This document shows positions 38,246 through 46,887 of a stretch of 64,000 nt of DNA, piece after piece. The position numbers were made by a program, and so were the translations under genes. Origin of the DNA: Cellvibrio sp. pealriver (lineage in GTDB: Bacteria > Pseudomonadota > Gammaproteobacteria > Pseudomonadales > Cellvibrionaceae); NCBI RefSeq assembly GCF_001183545.1, contig NZ_KQ236688.1, positions 463,149 to 527,148 on the forward strand, given 5' to 3'. The notes under the pieces are model-generated. The model was not told the DNA's origin. It did no database searches and saw only the letters and a list, made by a program, of their open reading frames with translations. Position 1 is the first letter of the stretch. Every line of letters starts with the position of its first letter.

Positions 38246-39202
38246 TTAACGCGGTTTTACCCGTACCAACACTTGTTGCAGCGCGATAAAACAAAACAGC
38301 AATCCACCGATGACTATTTTGGTCCACCAGCTGCTTAAAGTACCGTCAAATGAAATGTAGGTTTGCACTACACCCATAATCAATACGCCCATCAGAGTGC
38401 CGAACATATAACCGTAGCCACCGGTCAGCAAGGTTCCACCGATGACGACGGCCGCAATCGCATCCAGCTCTACGCCAACCGCAGCGAGCGAATAACCGGA
38501 GAAGGTGTAGAAGGAGTAGACGATACCAGCAAGTGTTGCGAGAAAAGAACTGATCGCATAGATATGGATTGTGGTTGCTGCCAGTGGAATGCCCATGAGT
38601 GCAGATGAATTGGCATCGCCACCAATTGCATACACACGGCCGCCAAAGCGGGTGTAATGCGCGGCGATAATCGCAACGACCAACACCATCAAACAAATAA
38701 TCGTTGAACTACCAATCCAGGCATCGCCCAGTATTTCAAAACCAAATGCGGATACATCGTTATAAAATTCGTGTTCGATTGGAATTGACTCTTCGCTGAT
38801 TACACTCGCCAAACCGCGCGCGAAAAACATACCTGCCAGAGTGACAATAAACGGCTGCATTTTATAGTAGTGAATAATTGCACCCATGATTGCACCGAAT
38901 AGCGTGCCGCCAATCAATACTACCGGAAACACCAGCAGCGGGTGCCATTGGTATTTACTGATCAATACGCTGCATACCACGCCGGTTAGTGCGATAACGG
39001 CTCCGACGGATAAATCAATACCACCGGACAAGATCACAAAGGTCATGCCAACAGCTGCAATAATCAAAAAGGCATTATCACTGAGCAAGTTGAAAAATAC
39101 GCGTGGAGTACCAAAGCCTTCAAATTGTATTGAGCCAATGCCGAACAATAAAAAGAATAAACAGCAGGTGACGGCGAGTGGAATAAATTTGCGATTAAGC
39201 AT
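38246..39202 (-). CDS. yjfF: Furanose ABC transporter permease, YjfF type
   Basis: Inner-membrane permease of 318 residues with about nine membrane segments and the family signature AVGMTFVILSGGIDLSVGAV; C-terminal LDAIAAVVIGGTLLTGGYG. E. coli YjfF is part of the galactofuranose importer YtfQRT-YjfF. It overlaps the upstream permease gene by 8 bases, so the pair is translationally coupled, and it is the last gene before the operon terminator. Confidence 0.92.
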   Translation of the reverse strand: MLNRKFIPLAVTCCLFFLLFGIGSIQFEGFGTPRVFFNLLSDNAFLIIAAVGMTFVILSGGIDLSVGAVIALTGVVCSVLISKYQWHPLLVFPVVLIGGTLFGAIMGAIIHYYKMQPFIVTLAGMFFARGLASVISEESIPIEHEFYNDVSAFGFEILGDAWIGSSTIICLMVLVVAIIAAHYTRFGGRVYAIGGDANSSALMGIPLAATTIHIYAISSFLATLAGIVYSFYTFSGYSLAAVGVELDAIAAVVIGGTLLTGGYGYMFGTLMGVLIMGVVQTYISFDGTLSSWWTKIVIGGLLFCFIALQQVLVRVKPR

Positions 39203-40232
39203 TGTTAGCCTCCTTGTTGCTGCTGGTTGAGGCAGTGGTTTTGCGGAAATTTAATTTGGATAATTGTTGTTGGAAGCGCGGCGATTGCAGCAGTAGAACC
39301 ACAATAATGGCGCTGGCTTTGATCAATAAATTAAATTTCGGTGGAATACCGCTGAGAATAATGGTGACGGTCAAGGTTTGGATGATGAGTGCACCGATAA
39401 TCGCGAGCAGGATAGAAAAACGTCCACCCATTAACGATGCTCCACCAATTACTACAGCGAGAATCGCATCCAACTCCAACCACAAACCTGCATTATTGGC
39501 ATCGGAACCGCGAATATCCGCGGCGGCAATCATGCCCGCCAGCGCAGCACAAAGCCCGGCTACGCAATACACACTCATCTTAATCGCTTTTGCATTTAGC
39601 CCCATGTAGTGGCTGGCTGATGGATTTGCACCAACAGCTTCAATATACAAACCCAATGCGGTGCGGCGTGTTAGCAGCTGCACTATGGCAAAAGTAATAA
39701 TCACCAACACAATGGGGAAGGGCAGGCCAAGAAAACTACCCGTGCCTAAAAAAGCAAATCCGCTGTGATCAAAAGTGACAATCTGCCCCTCATTAATTAA
39801 CTGCGCAATACCACGGCCTGCGACCATTAAAATCAAAGTTGCCACAATCGGCTGGATGCTCATATAACCCACGAGAAAACCGTTGATAATTCCCGCGATT
39901 AGTCCGGCAATTAACCCGGCACCGATGATGAGCGCGAGATTATCCACACCTTTGGTAATGTAATACGCACTCACTGCACCCGCGATGGCCATAATGGAAC
40001 CAACAGATAAATCCACACCGGCAGTGGCAATCACCAGCGACATACCGATTGCTAACAACGCAACCGGTGCAGCGCGATTGAGCACATCAATTAGCGATCC
40101 GTAAAAACGACCATCTTTAAATTCAATATGAAAAAATTCCGGTGCGATTATCGCGTTGATCACCAGCAGCACCAGCAGGCCAGCGCAAGGCCAAAGATAG
40201 CGGCGCAGGTTTTGGTTTTTGGTCAGGTTCAT
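39195..40232 (-). CDS. ytfT: Furanose ABC transporter permease, YtfT type
   Basis: 345-residue inner-membrane permease. Key segments: LLAIGMSLVIATAGVDLSVGS, FLVGYMSIQPIVATLILMVAG, ASHYMGLNAKAIK and LELDAILAVVIGGASLMGG. It forms the translocation pathway together with YjfF. It lies 65 bases after the ATPase gene. In the YtfQRT-YjfF system, two different permeases are usual, matching this layout. Confidence 0.92.
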   Translation of the reverse strand: MNLTKNQNLRRYLWPCAGLLVLLVINAIIAPEFFHIEFKDGRFYGSLIDVLNRAAPVALLAIGMSLVIATAGVDLSVGSIMAIAGAVSAYYITKGVDNLALIIGAGLIAGLIAGIINGFLVGYMSIQPIVATLILMVAGRGIAQLINEGQIVTFDHSGFAFLGTGSFLGLPFPIVLVIITFAIVQLLTRRTALGLYIEAVGANPSASHYMGLNAKAIKMSVYCVAGLCAALAGMIAAADIRGSDANNAGLWLELDAILAVVIGGASLMGGRFSILLAIIGALIIQTLTVTIILSGIPPKFNLLIKASAIIVVLLLQSPRFQQQLSKLNFRKTTASTSSNKEANNA

Positions 40233-40297
40233 AAATATCTCTTCACTAATGTATTTCTCGTTTCCAAATAGCGCGTTGGAGCAAGTGTGCGGAATAA

Positions 40298-41794
40298 TTA
40301 ACTGGCCGCAATTGCCTGCATAATGCGCTGTGGATTTATGTCATCGCCTTCAAGTTCTGCTACTTTCTGACGGTCGCGCAATACCAACACGCGGTTACTA
40401 AATGCAACCAACTCTTCCAATTCCGATGAGGCAACTACCAGAGCGAGCCCTTGGTCGCAGAGTTTGCGGATTAACCGGATAATTTCAGCGTGCGCGCCAA
40501 TATCAATACCGCGGGTGGGTTCATCCAGAATCAATAGCGATGGATTGGCTGCAAGCCAGCGCGCAAGAATAACTTTTTGCTGGTTGCCTCCACTTAATTG
40601 CTCAATCGGTTTTTCAATATCCGATGTGGCGATGCTGAGCTCTTTCACATAATGGTTGGCGATATCTTCTTGTTCTTTACGCGAAATAAATTTCCACCAA
40701 CCTTGTTTGATCTGGCGTGCAAGAATCATGTTTTCACGGATGGATAATTGGCCAAGAATGCCATCGTGTTTGCGATCTTCCGGGCACAAACCCATACCTG
40801 CGCTGATGGCATCGCGCGGTGAATTAAAATCCACTTTTTTGCCATCAAAGGTGACACTGCCGGCGTGTTTTTTATCAACACCAAAAATCAAACGGCACAG
40901 TTCGGTACGGCCAGAACCGAGCAAGCCTGCAAGACCAACCACTTCGCCTTTACGCACCTGAATGCTGGTGGCTGACAATGTGACCTTATGACCGATACCC
41001 TGCGCATCAAGTAATGATTCACCGCTGGCAGAATGGTTTTGCGGTTTGTGTTCGCCCAGCGCCGCCAATTCCTTGCCGAGCATATGGCTAATTAATTCAC
41101 TGCGCGCCAAGCGGGCAGTTTCAAATTCGCCAACCAACTGTGCAGAGCGTAATACCGTAATGCGGTCACTCACAGCGTACACCTGATCGAGAAAGTGAGT
41201 GACAAACACAATGCCGATACCGCGTGCTTTTAACTCGCGCATAATGCGAAAAAGCGATTGCACTTCCTCGGCATCGAGGCTTGCGGTGGGTTCATCCAGA
41301 ATCAATACTTTTGCTGACATGTCCACGCCGCGTGCAATTGCAATCAATTGTTGTACGGCGATGGAATAACTGGAGAGTGGTTGCGTTACATCGATATCCA
41401 GATCGTAGCCTTTTAATAAGGCTTGTGCATCGCGATTCACTTTGCTCCAGTTGATCAAACCAAAACGGCGCGGCTCGCGGCCGAGATAAATATTTTGCGC
41501 AACGGTTAAGTTGGGGAGCAGGTTCACTTCCTGATACACGGTGCTGATGCCAAGCGCTTGTGCATCGCCGGTATTGTTTGGGTGTATTGGTTGGCCTTCC
41601 AACACAATATCACCACCATCGCGTTGGTAAACACCGGTCATGACTTTAATCAGTGTGGATTTCCCTGCACCATTTTCACCGAGCAGTGCATGGATTTCAC
41701 CAGCACGCAGCGTAAAGTCCACACCTTTTAATGCGTGAACACTGGGGAATATTTTATGAATTCCCTTGAGTTGTAATACTGGAGTTGAGTTCAT
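40298..41794 (-). CDS. ytfR: Furanose ABC transporter ATPase, YtfR type
   Basis: 498 residues with two ABC domains, as usual for sugar importers of this class. First domain: Walker A GENGAGKST, Walker B LILDEPTASLD. Second domain: degenerate Walker A GLLGSGRTE, signature LSGGNQQK, Walker B LILDEPTRGID. It energises import of the sugar delivered by YtfQ. A palindromic repeat (41875-41949) lies between this gene and ytfQ. Confidence 0.93.
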   Translation of the reverse strand: MNSTPVLQLKGIHKIFPSVHALKGVDFTLRAGEIHALLGENGAGKSTLIKVMTGVYQRDGGDIVLEGQPIHPNNTGDAQALGISTVYQEVNLLPNLTVAQNIYLGREPRRFGLINWSKVNRDAQALLKGYDLDIDVTQPLSSYSIAVQQLIAIARGVDMSAKVLILDEPTASLDAEEVQSLFRIMRELKARGIGIVFVTHFLDQVYAVSDRITVLRSAQLVGEFETARLARSELISHMLGKELAALGEHKPQNHSASGESLLDAQGIGHKVTLSATSIQVRKGEVVGLAGLLGSGRTELCRLIFGVDKKHAGSVTFDGKKVDFNSPRDAISAGMGLCPEDRKHDGILGQLSIRENMILARQIKQGWWKFISRKEQEDIANHYVKELSIATSDIEKPIEQLSGGNQQKVILARWLAANPSLLILDEPTRGIDIGAHAEIIRLIRKLCDQGLALVVASSELEELVAFSNRVLVLRDRQKVAELEGDDINPQRIMQAIAAS

Positions 41795-41874
41795 TATGAA
41801 ACCGCTTTTGATTTTTTGTGTAGCACCGATTGTGTGGGCTGACTTTGCATCATGGCATTCTCATTTAATCGACT

Positions 41875-41949
41875 GTCGTCATTCCCGCTTGCGGGAATCC
41901 AGTTTTACGTTAGGCTGTAAATGGATCCCCGCTGCGCGAGGATGACGAC
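41875..41949. repeat. Extragenic palindromic repeat between ytfQ and ytfR
   Basis: Ends are inverted: GTCGTCATTCCCGC (41875 on) and GCGCGAGGATGACGAC (to 41949). Internal CCCGCTTGCGGG is a small hairpin. The sequence class TCATTCCCGC...GCGGGAATCCAG is a common dispersed repeat in proteobacteria. Its position right after a binding-protein gene suggests an mRNA 3'-end stabiliser. Confidence 0.78.
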
Positions 41950-41960
41950 TCCCTACTAAA

Positions 41961-42905
41961 TTATTTAGCCCCGCGCTTTGCTAATTCATCTGCTGCATTC
42001 TCTTGTGTGAACACAGCGCCACCCATCTTGATCCACTTATCAAACTCTTTTTTACCACCACGATATTCATTGATAACATCAAACGCAGGGCCACCAAGGT
42101 GCGGACTTAATTCCACTGATACGTTAATTTCACCCGCCACAATCGCTTTCAATGCATCATCTACCGCATCTACCGACACAATTAAAATATCCTTGCCTGG
42201 TTGCAAACCTGCTTCTTTAACCGCCTGGATTGCACCCAATGCCATTTCATCGTTATGTGCCCAAATTGCACAAATGCTTTTACCACCGCCTTCTGCTTTC
42301 AGCATGGTCTCCATGACTTCCTTGCCTTTAGCGCGAGTAAATTCAGCGGTTTGGCTGCGCACAATTTTGGTTTCAGGAAATTTTGCAATGGTTTCATTAA
42401 AGCCTTTCATACGCCCCAATGCCGCGCTTGAACCTACTGTACCTTGCAGCTCCAAAATACTGCATTTGCCTTGGGTTTTTTCAGTGAGCCAATTCGCTGC
42501 GCGTTGGCCTTCCACTTCAAAATCGGGCGCGATACGCGTGAGATATAAAGAGTGATCGCTCACCGATACATTGCGGTCCAGGATGACCACCGGAATACGT
42601 GCGCGTTTGGCTTCCATTAATACCGGCTGCCAACCGGTTTCTACCACCGGTGCAATTAAAATGGCATCCACGCGCTGTGCAATAAAACTGCGCACGGCTT
42701 TAATTTGGTTCTCTTGTTTTTGTTGTGCATCGGAAAACTTCAGTGTGATACCGCGTTTTTCTGCTTCGGCTTTAACCGATTCAGAAAAGCTGGTGCGCCA
42801 GCCAGATTCCGAACCAACTTGTGCAAAGCCCACGGTGATTGCGTTAGCAGTAGCGCTGATGCCGATAGCGGCCGTGAGCGTGAGCGTTTTGAATAACTTG
42901 TTCAT
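41961..42905 (-). CDS. ytfQ: Periplasmic furanose-binding protein, YtfQ type
   Basis: 314 residues with signal peptide (about 1-22, GISATANA) and the type I periplasmic-binding fold: VGFAQVGSESGWRTSFSESV, IAQRVDAILIAPVVETGW, VILDRNVSV, LELQGTVGSSAALGRMKGF, IWAHNDEMALGAI. E. coli YtfQ binds galactofuranose. Here the surrounding genes point to L-arabinose, whose furanose form is sterically similar, so arabinofuranose is a plausible ligand (inference). Confidence 0.92.
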   Translation of the reverse strand: MNKLFKTLTLTAAIGISATANAITVGFAQVGSESGWRTSFSESVKAEAEKRGITLKFSDAQQKQENQIKAVRSFIAQRVDAILIAPVVETGWQPVLMEAKRARIPVVILDRNVSVSDHSLYLTRIAPDFEVEGQRAANWLTEKTQGKCSILELQGTVGSSAALGRMKGFNETIAKFPETKIVRSQTAEFTRAKGKEVMETMLKAEGGGKSICAIWAHNDEMALGAIQAVKEAGLQPGKDILIVSVDAVDDALKAIVAGEINVSVELSPHLGGPAFDVINEYRGGKKEFDKWIKMGGAVFTQENAADELAKRGAK

Positions 42906-42982
42906 GGTAAACCTCGCGTAGTAAATAGTTTTATATAGGTTATTGAATCTGTTTTATCGTAAATCGATTTATCAGCTCGTGT

Positions 42983-43759
42983 TTAGATCCAACCGCCATC
43001 CACAATAAAATGTTGGGCGGTGCACAAACGGCTATCGTCAGATGCCAAAAATAACGCCATCGCGCTGATGTCTTCCGGCATAACGGATTTTTTCAAACAT
43101 TGGTTTTCCAAAATATTTTTGGCGGACTTTTCTTTGGTGAGCATCGCCAATTGCCGATCCGTCATCACCCAGCCGGGTACAAGCGTATTCACACGGATAT
43201 TATCGCCGCCCATATCGCGTGCGAGTCCGCGGGTCATGCCTTCAATTGCTGCTTTGGAGCTGGTATAGCCGGGCATGCCGCCCTGGGTTGCGTACCAACT
43301 CATGGAACCTAAATTAATAATCGAGCCGCCGCCCAATTCCAGCATATGCTCGTATACGGCCTGCGCTGCAAAAAAATGGTGACGCAAATTAACCGCGAGC
43401 CGTTCGTTCCAGTAATCGACGGTGACTTCGCGGAAATCGTGGCGTGTGTCGTTGGCGGCGTTATTGACCAGCACATTCACTGGCCCGACATCGTTATAAA
43501 TTTGTTTGATGGTCGCTTGCAGTTTGGGAATATTTAATAAGTTGCAGCGGTAATAGCGCGGTGGAATGTTATCGGCGCGATGACTTAATGTTTCTACTAA
43601 TTTATGGGCGTCGTCATCGCGTATATCGATAAAACAAACTTGCGCGCCTTGATGGCAAAAGGCTTCTACCAAATTGGCACCTATGCCCGACGCACCACCG
43701 GTGATCAACACGATTTTATATTTCAAGCTTGGGTATTGGTTAGTGAGTGCCATTGTCAT
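42983..43759 (-). CDS. SDR-family sugar 1-dehydrogenase (XylB-like)
   Basis: 258 residues of a short-chain dehydrogenase: nucleotide motif TGGASGIGA, NNAAND, catalytic Ser in NLGSMSW and YTSSK, then GWVMTDRQ. It closely resembles Caulobacter D-xylose 1-dehydrogenase in its start (YPSLKYKIVLITGG) and its end (LFLASDDSRLCTAQHFIVDGGW). It should oxidise an aldose to the lactone. The start at 43759 lies 5 bases after the dehydratase stop; the next ATG at 43753 is equally possible. With the dehydratase upstream, it suggests oxidation of L-arabinose (or D-galactose) to the aldonate. Confidence 0.85.
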   Translation of the reverse strand: MTMALTNQYPSLKYKIVLITGGASGIGANLVEAFCHQGAQVCFIDIRDDDAHKLVETLSHRADNIPPRYYRCNLLNIPKLQATIKQIYNDVGPVNVLVNNAANDTRHDFREVTVDYWNERLAVNLRHHFFAAQAVYEHMLELGGGSIINLGSMSWYATQGGMPGYTSSKAAIEGMTRGLARDMGGDNIRVNTLVPGWVMTDRQLAMLTKEKSAKNILENQCLKKSVMPEDISAMALFLASDDSRLCTAQHFIVDGGWI

Positions 43760-43764
43760 CACCA

Positions 43765-45519
43765 CTAATGCGAGTGGCCGGGCACAGCAGCCCCGCGACA
43801 ACCAACCAGAAAATCAAAATCACAACCTTCGTCGGCTTGCATGACGTGTTCGATATAAAGCTGTAAATAGCCACCGGTTTTTTTCTGGATTTTTTGTGCA
43901 CGCAATTGATCGATACGCACAGCGATTTCGTCGGCGCTCACTTCTAATTCAAGTGAGCCTTTGTCGCTATCCAATGCAATCCAGTCGCCATCTTGCACGG
44001 CGGCGAGCGGGCCAAATTCCTGCGCTTCCGGTGCGACATGCAGCACTACTGTGCCAAAGGCAGTGCCACTCATACGCGCATCGGATATGCGCAACATATC
44101 GGTAATACCTTGCTTTAATAATTTTGGCGGCAAACCCATGTTGCCCACTTCTGGCATACCGGGGTAACCCTTGGGGCCACAATTTTTTAATACCAGAACG
44201 CTGTTAGCATCCACATCAAGTGCATCATCCATAATGCGTTCTTTGTAATGATCAAAACTGTCAAATACCACAGCCCGGCCGCGATGTTTCATTAAATGAG
44301 GCGATGCCGCACTGGGTTTTAATACCGCACCACGCGGTGCGAGATTGCCACGCAAAATACAAATGCCGCCGCTGGCACAGAGTGGGTTGTCCAGCGTGCG
44401 GATCACCGCATCGTTGTAGCAGGGCGCTTGTGAATTGTTTTCCCACAATGTTTTTCCGTTAGCGGTCAAACAGTCCTTGTGTAATAAATTTGCATCGCCC
44501 AATCGTTTGAGTACGGCGGGCAAACCACCGGCGTAATAAAAATCTTCCATCAAAAATTCACCGGCGGGTTGCAAATTTACCAGCGTGGGAATTTGTTGGC
44601 CGTAGGTTTGCCAATCATCCAGCGTGAGGGGAATATCCAAACGCGCGGCTATGGCTTTTAAATGAATCACTGCGTTAGTTGAACCGCCAATTGCAGCCGT
44701 AGTGCGAATAGCGTTGATGATGCTGTCGCGCGTCAGCAGCTGCGATATGCGTAAATCTTCATTCACCATATCGACAATGCGCATGCCCGACACATACGCG
44801 AGCGTTTTGCGGCGTGCATCTACAGCGGGAATCGCGGCATTTTGTGGGAGCGATAATCCGAGCGTTTCCACTATGCAGGCCATGGTGCTGGCGGTACCCA
44901 TGGTGTTGCAGGTGCCGGTGGAGCGCGACATATCGGCTTCTGCATCCATAAATTCCTGCAGCGATATTTTCCCGGCTTTGTAATCTTCGCTCATGCGCCA
45001 GACGAGTGTGCCCGAGCCGACATCTTTGCCTTTGTGTTTGCCATTGAGCATAGGGCCGCCGGTCACGACGATGGTTGGCAGATCGCAACTGGCTGCGCCC
45101 ATGACCAGAGCCGGGGTGGTTTTGTCGCAGCCGACCAACAGCACAACACCATCGATAGGGTTGCCGCGGATCGATTCTTCTACATCCATCGCCGCCAAAT
45201 TGCGCGTGAGCATGGCCGTGGGGCGCAGGTTGGACTCGCCATTGGAAAACACCGGGAACTCTACCGGTACACCGCCTGCCTCCAAAATACCGCGCCGCAC
45301 ACTTTCCGCCAGTTCTCGGAAATGGCTGTTGCAGGGAGTCAGTTCTGACCAGGTATTGCAGATACCGATAATGGGTTTGCCTTGGAAGTGATGCTCGGGA
45401 ATCCCCTGATTTTTCATCCAACTGCGGTACATAAAGCCGTTTTTGTCTTGTGTACCGAACCACTGGGCGCTGCGCAGAGGCTTCACAGAGTGTTTATTAG
45501 TCTTATTGTCGTGGTTCAT
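43765..45519 (-). CDS. IlvD/Edd-family sugar-acid dehydratase, probable L-arabinonate dehydratase
   Basis: 584 residues. Iron-sulfur ligands are in GICNTWSELTPCN, LLVGCDKTTPALVMG and GTCNTMGTASTMA. The C-terminus CDFDFLVGCRGAAVPGHSH matches arabinonate dehydratases rather than IlvD. It converts an aldonate to the 2-keto-3-deoxy sugar acid. It is the first gene of the leftward operon (dehydratase, dehydrogenase, ytfQRT, yjfF). The operator-like site at 45551-45565 lies 32 bases before it. The enzymes that would finish the oxidative route are not in the window. Confidence 0.88.
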   Translation of the reverse strand: MNHDNKTNKHSVKPLRSAQWFGTQDKNGFMYRSWMKNQGIPEHHFQGKPIIGICNTWSELTPCNSHFRELAESVRRGILEAGGVPVEFPVFSNGESNLRPTAMLTRNLAAMDVEESIRGNPIDGVVLLVGCDKTTPALVMGAASCDLPTIVVTGGPMLNGKHKGKDVGSGTLVWRMSEDYKAGKISLQEFMDAEADMSRSTGTCNTMGTASTMACIVETLGLSLPQNAAIPAVDARRKTLAYVSGMRIVDMVNEDLRISQLLTRDSIINAIRTTAAIGGSTNAVIHLKAIAARLDIPLTLDDWQTYGQQIPTLVNLQPAGEFLMEDFYYAGGLPAVLKRLGDANLLHKDCLTANGKTLWENNSQAPCYNDAVIRTLDNPLCASGGICILRGNLAPRGAVLKPSAASPHLMKHRGRAVVFDSFDHYKERIMDDALDVDANSVLVLKNCGPKGYPGMPEVGNMGLPPKLLKQGITDMLRISDARMSGTAFGTVVLHVAPEAQEFGPLAAVQDGDWIALDSDKGSLELEVSADEIAVRIDQLRAQKIQKKTGGYLQLYIEHVMQADEGCDFDFLVGCRGAAVPGHSH

Positions 45520-45778
45520 AAATGACTACATCTGGGTTGGCCATTATTATTTAAGTCATACAATATCGGTTTGTGGCTTGAACGGGCAATCGCAAATCGG
45601 ATGGTTTACGTATATTTGCCTGACAGTCACACGCCGATGGTAAAACTTTTCACGGTATTGCTTGATTTAATTGTATTATAATATCAATATAAATCAACCC
45701 CAGTATAAATACTGGGCAGGTACTTACCGATACATCGTAAAATATAATATAGTAAAAGAGACAATAAGAGAGGTTGAA
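45520..45778. promoter_or_regulatory. Divergent control region, dehydratase operon / GH43
   Basis: 259 AT-rich bases with no ORF. Two sites fit the TATTGT-N3-ACAATA operator: TTAAGT-CAT-ACAATA (45551-45565), whose left half is degenerate, and AATTGT-ATT-ATAATA (45669-45683), which overlaps a TATAAT hexamer (45677-45682). The rightward gene begins behind AGAGAGG (45768-45774). Confidence 0.55.
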
Positions 45779-46735
45779 ATGCAGCGTTTAATTAAATCCC
45801 TGATGGTGGCTTCTGTCGCTGCGGCGGGTATCGCCCAAGCCGCCAACCCGATTTTTACCGACGTGTTTACCGCTGACCCTGCCGCCATAGTGCATGAAGG
45901 TAAGGTTTATCTGTATGCAGGGCACGACCAGGCCAAAGACAACACCAAATTTTTTGAGATGCACGACTGGCTGGTGTGGTCATCCGATGACATGGTCAAT
46001 TGGCAGGCTCACGGGCCCTTGTTAAAAGTGAAGGATTTCAAATGGGCCAAGGGTGATGCCTGGGCGAGCCAGGTAATTGAACGCGATGGCAAGTTTTACT
46101 GGTATATCACCGCGCGCCACAATGACACCAAACCCGGATTTGCCATAGGCGTTGCGGTGGGCGACAGCCCTCTCGGTCCGTTTAAAGATGCGCTGGGTAA
46201 GGCGTTAATTACCAATGATATGACCACCGACACCAAAAACGACTGGGACGATATCGACCCTTCGGTGTTTATTGATGATGACGGTCAGGCCTACTTGTTT
46301 TGGGGAAATACCAAAGCCTATTACGCCAAGCTCAAGCCCAATATGATCGAGCTGGATGGCCCGATTGTGCCCATCAAAACCCTGCCGGAATTTACCGAGG
46401 CAATCTGGGTACACAAATATAAAGACAACTATTATTTGTCTTACGCCATGGGTTTCCCCGAGAAAATCGGCTATGCCATGAGCAAAAGTATTACCGGCCC
46501 CTGGGAGTACAAGGGGATATTGAATGAAGTGGCGGGCAATACGCCAACTAACCATCAGGCGATTATTGAGTTCAACAACAAGCATTACTTCATTTATCAC
46601 ACCGGTGCCGGCCGGCCGGATGGCGGTCAATATCGCCGTTCGGTGAGTATTGATGAGCTGTTCTACAACGCGGATGGCACCATCAAGCGCATCATCATGA
46701 CCAGTGAAGGCGTGAGTGCCAACAAGGCCAAATAA
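45779..46735 (+). CDS. Secreted GH43 glycosidase (arabinofuranosidase type)
   Basis: 318 residues from the ATG at 45779 (MQRLIKSLMV), behind GAGAGG; a 36-codon N-terminal extension lacks a ribosome-binding site and would bury the signal peptide. Signal peptide to about 21 (AGIAQA). A five-bladed GH43 propeller with the catalytic residues in TADPAAIVHEG (Asp base), DDIDPSVFIDD (Asp) and FTEAIWVHKYKDNYYLSYA (Glu acid), plus TNHQAIIEFNNKHYFIYH. Such enzymes release L-arabinose from side chains or oligosaccharides, here in the periplasm. First gene of the rightward arabinose branch. Confidence 0.9.
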   Translation: MQRLIKSLMVASVAAAGIAQAANPIFTDVFTADPAAIVHEGKVYLYAGHDQAKDNTKFFEMHDWLVWSSDDMVNWQAHGPLLKVKDFKWAKGDAWASQVIERDGKFYWYITARHNDTKPGFAIGVAVGDSPLGPFKDALGKALITNDMTTDTKNDWDDIDPSVFIDDDGQAYLFWGNTKAYYAKLKPNMIELDGPIVPIKTLPEFTEAIWVHKYKDNYYLSYAMGFPEKIGYAMSKSITGPWEYKGILNEVAGNTPTNHQAIIEFNNKHYFIYHTGAGRPDGGQYRRSVSIDELFYNADGTIKRIIMTSEGVSANKAK

Positions 46736-46766
46736 AGCCTTGTGAAATAACGGAAAACTATCCCCC

Positions 46767-46779
46767 GATAGCGGTAAAC
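46767..46779. promoter_or_regulatory. LacI-operator-like site upstream of araB
   Basis: GATAGCGGTAAAC matches exactly the core at 26690 and 51132. It sits inside the loop of a CTATCCCC/GGGGATAG stem (46758-46765 with 46789-46796), which may be the terminator-like end of the GH43 transcript. Confidence 0.35.
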
Positions 46780-46801
46780 CGATTGACAGGGGATAGGCTT
46801 A

Positions 46802-46829
46802 TTGAGAATATATTGTCATACAATATTAA
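46802..46829 (+). promoter_or_regulatory. Promoter of araB with overlapping operator
   Basis: TTGAGA (46802-46807) and TATTAA (46824-46829), 16-base spacer. The 7-3-7 perfect palindrome ATATTGT-CAT-ACAATAT (46810-46826) fills the spacer and overlaps the -10 hexamer, a classical repressor arrangement. Confidence 0.65.
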
Positions 46830-46887
46830 TATCCTCTAGTGAGGCAATATTAATAAAATAAACAGATCGACGTTACAGGTGGAAAAC

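Noticed and set aside
44759..45463. 234-codon open frame antisense-phase within the dehydratase gene
   Set aside because: Same strand but different frame of a clear dehydratase; amino-acid composition (Arg/His-rich) is that of a frame shadow.
45671..45778. 36-codon N-terminal extension of the GH43 gene
   Set aside because: Lies in the AT-rich promoter region, lacks a ribosome-binding site and would hide the signal peptide.
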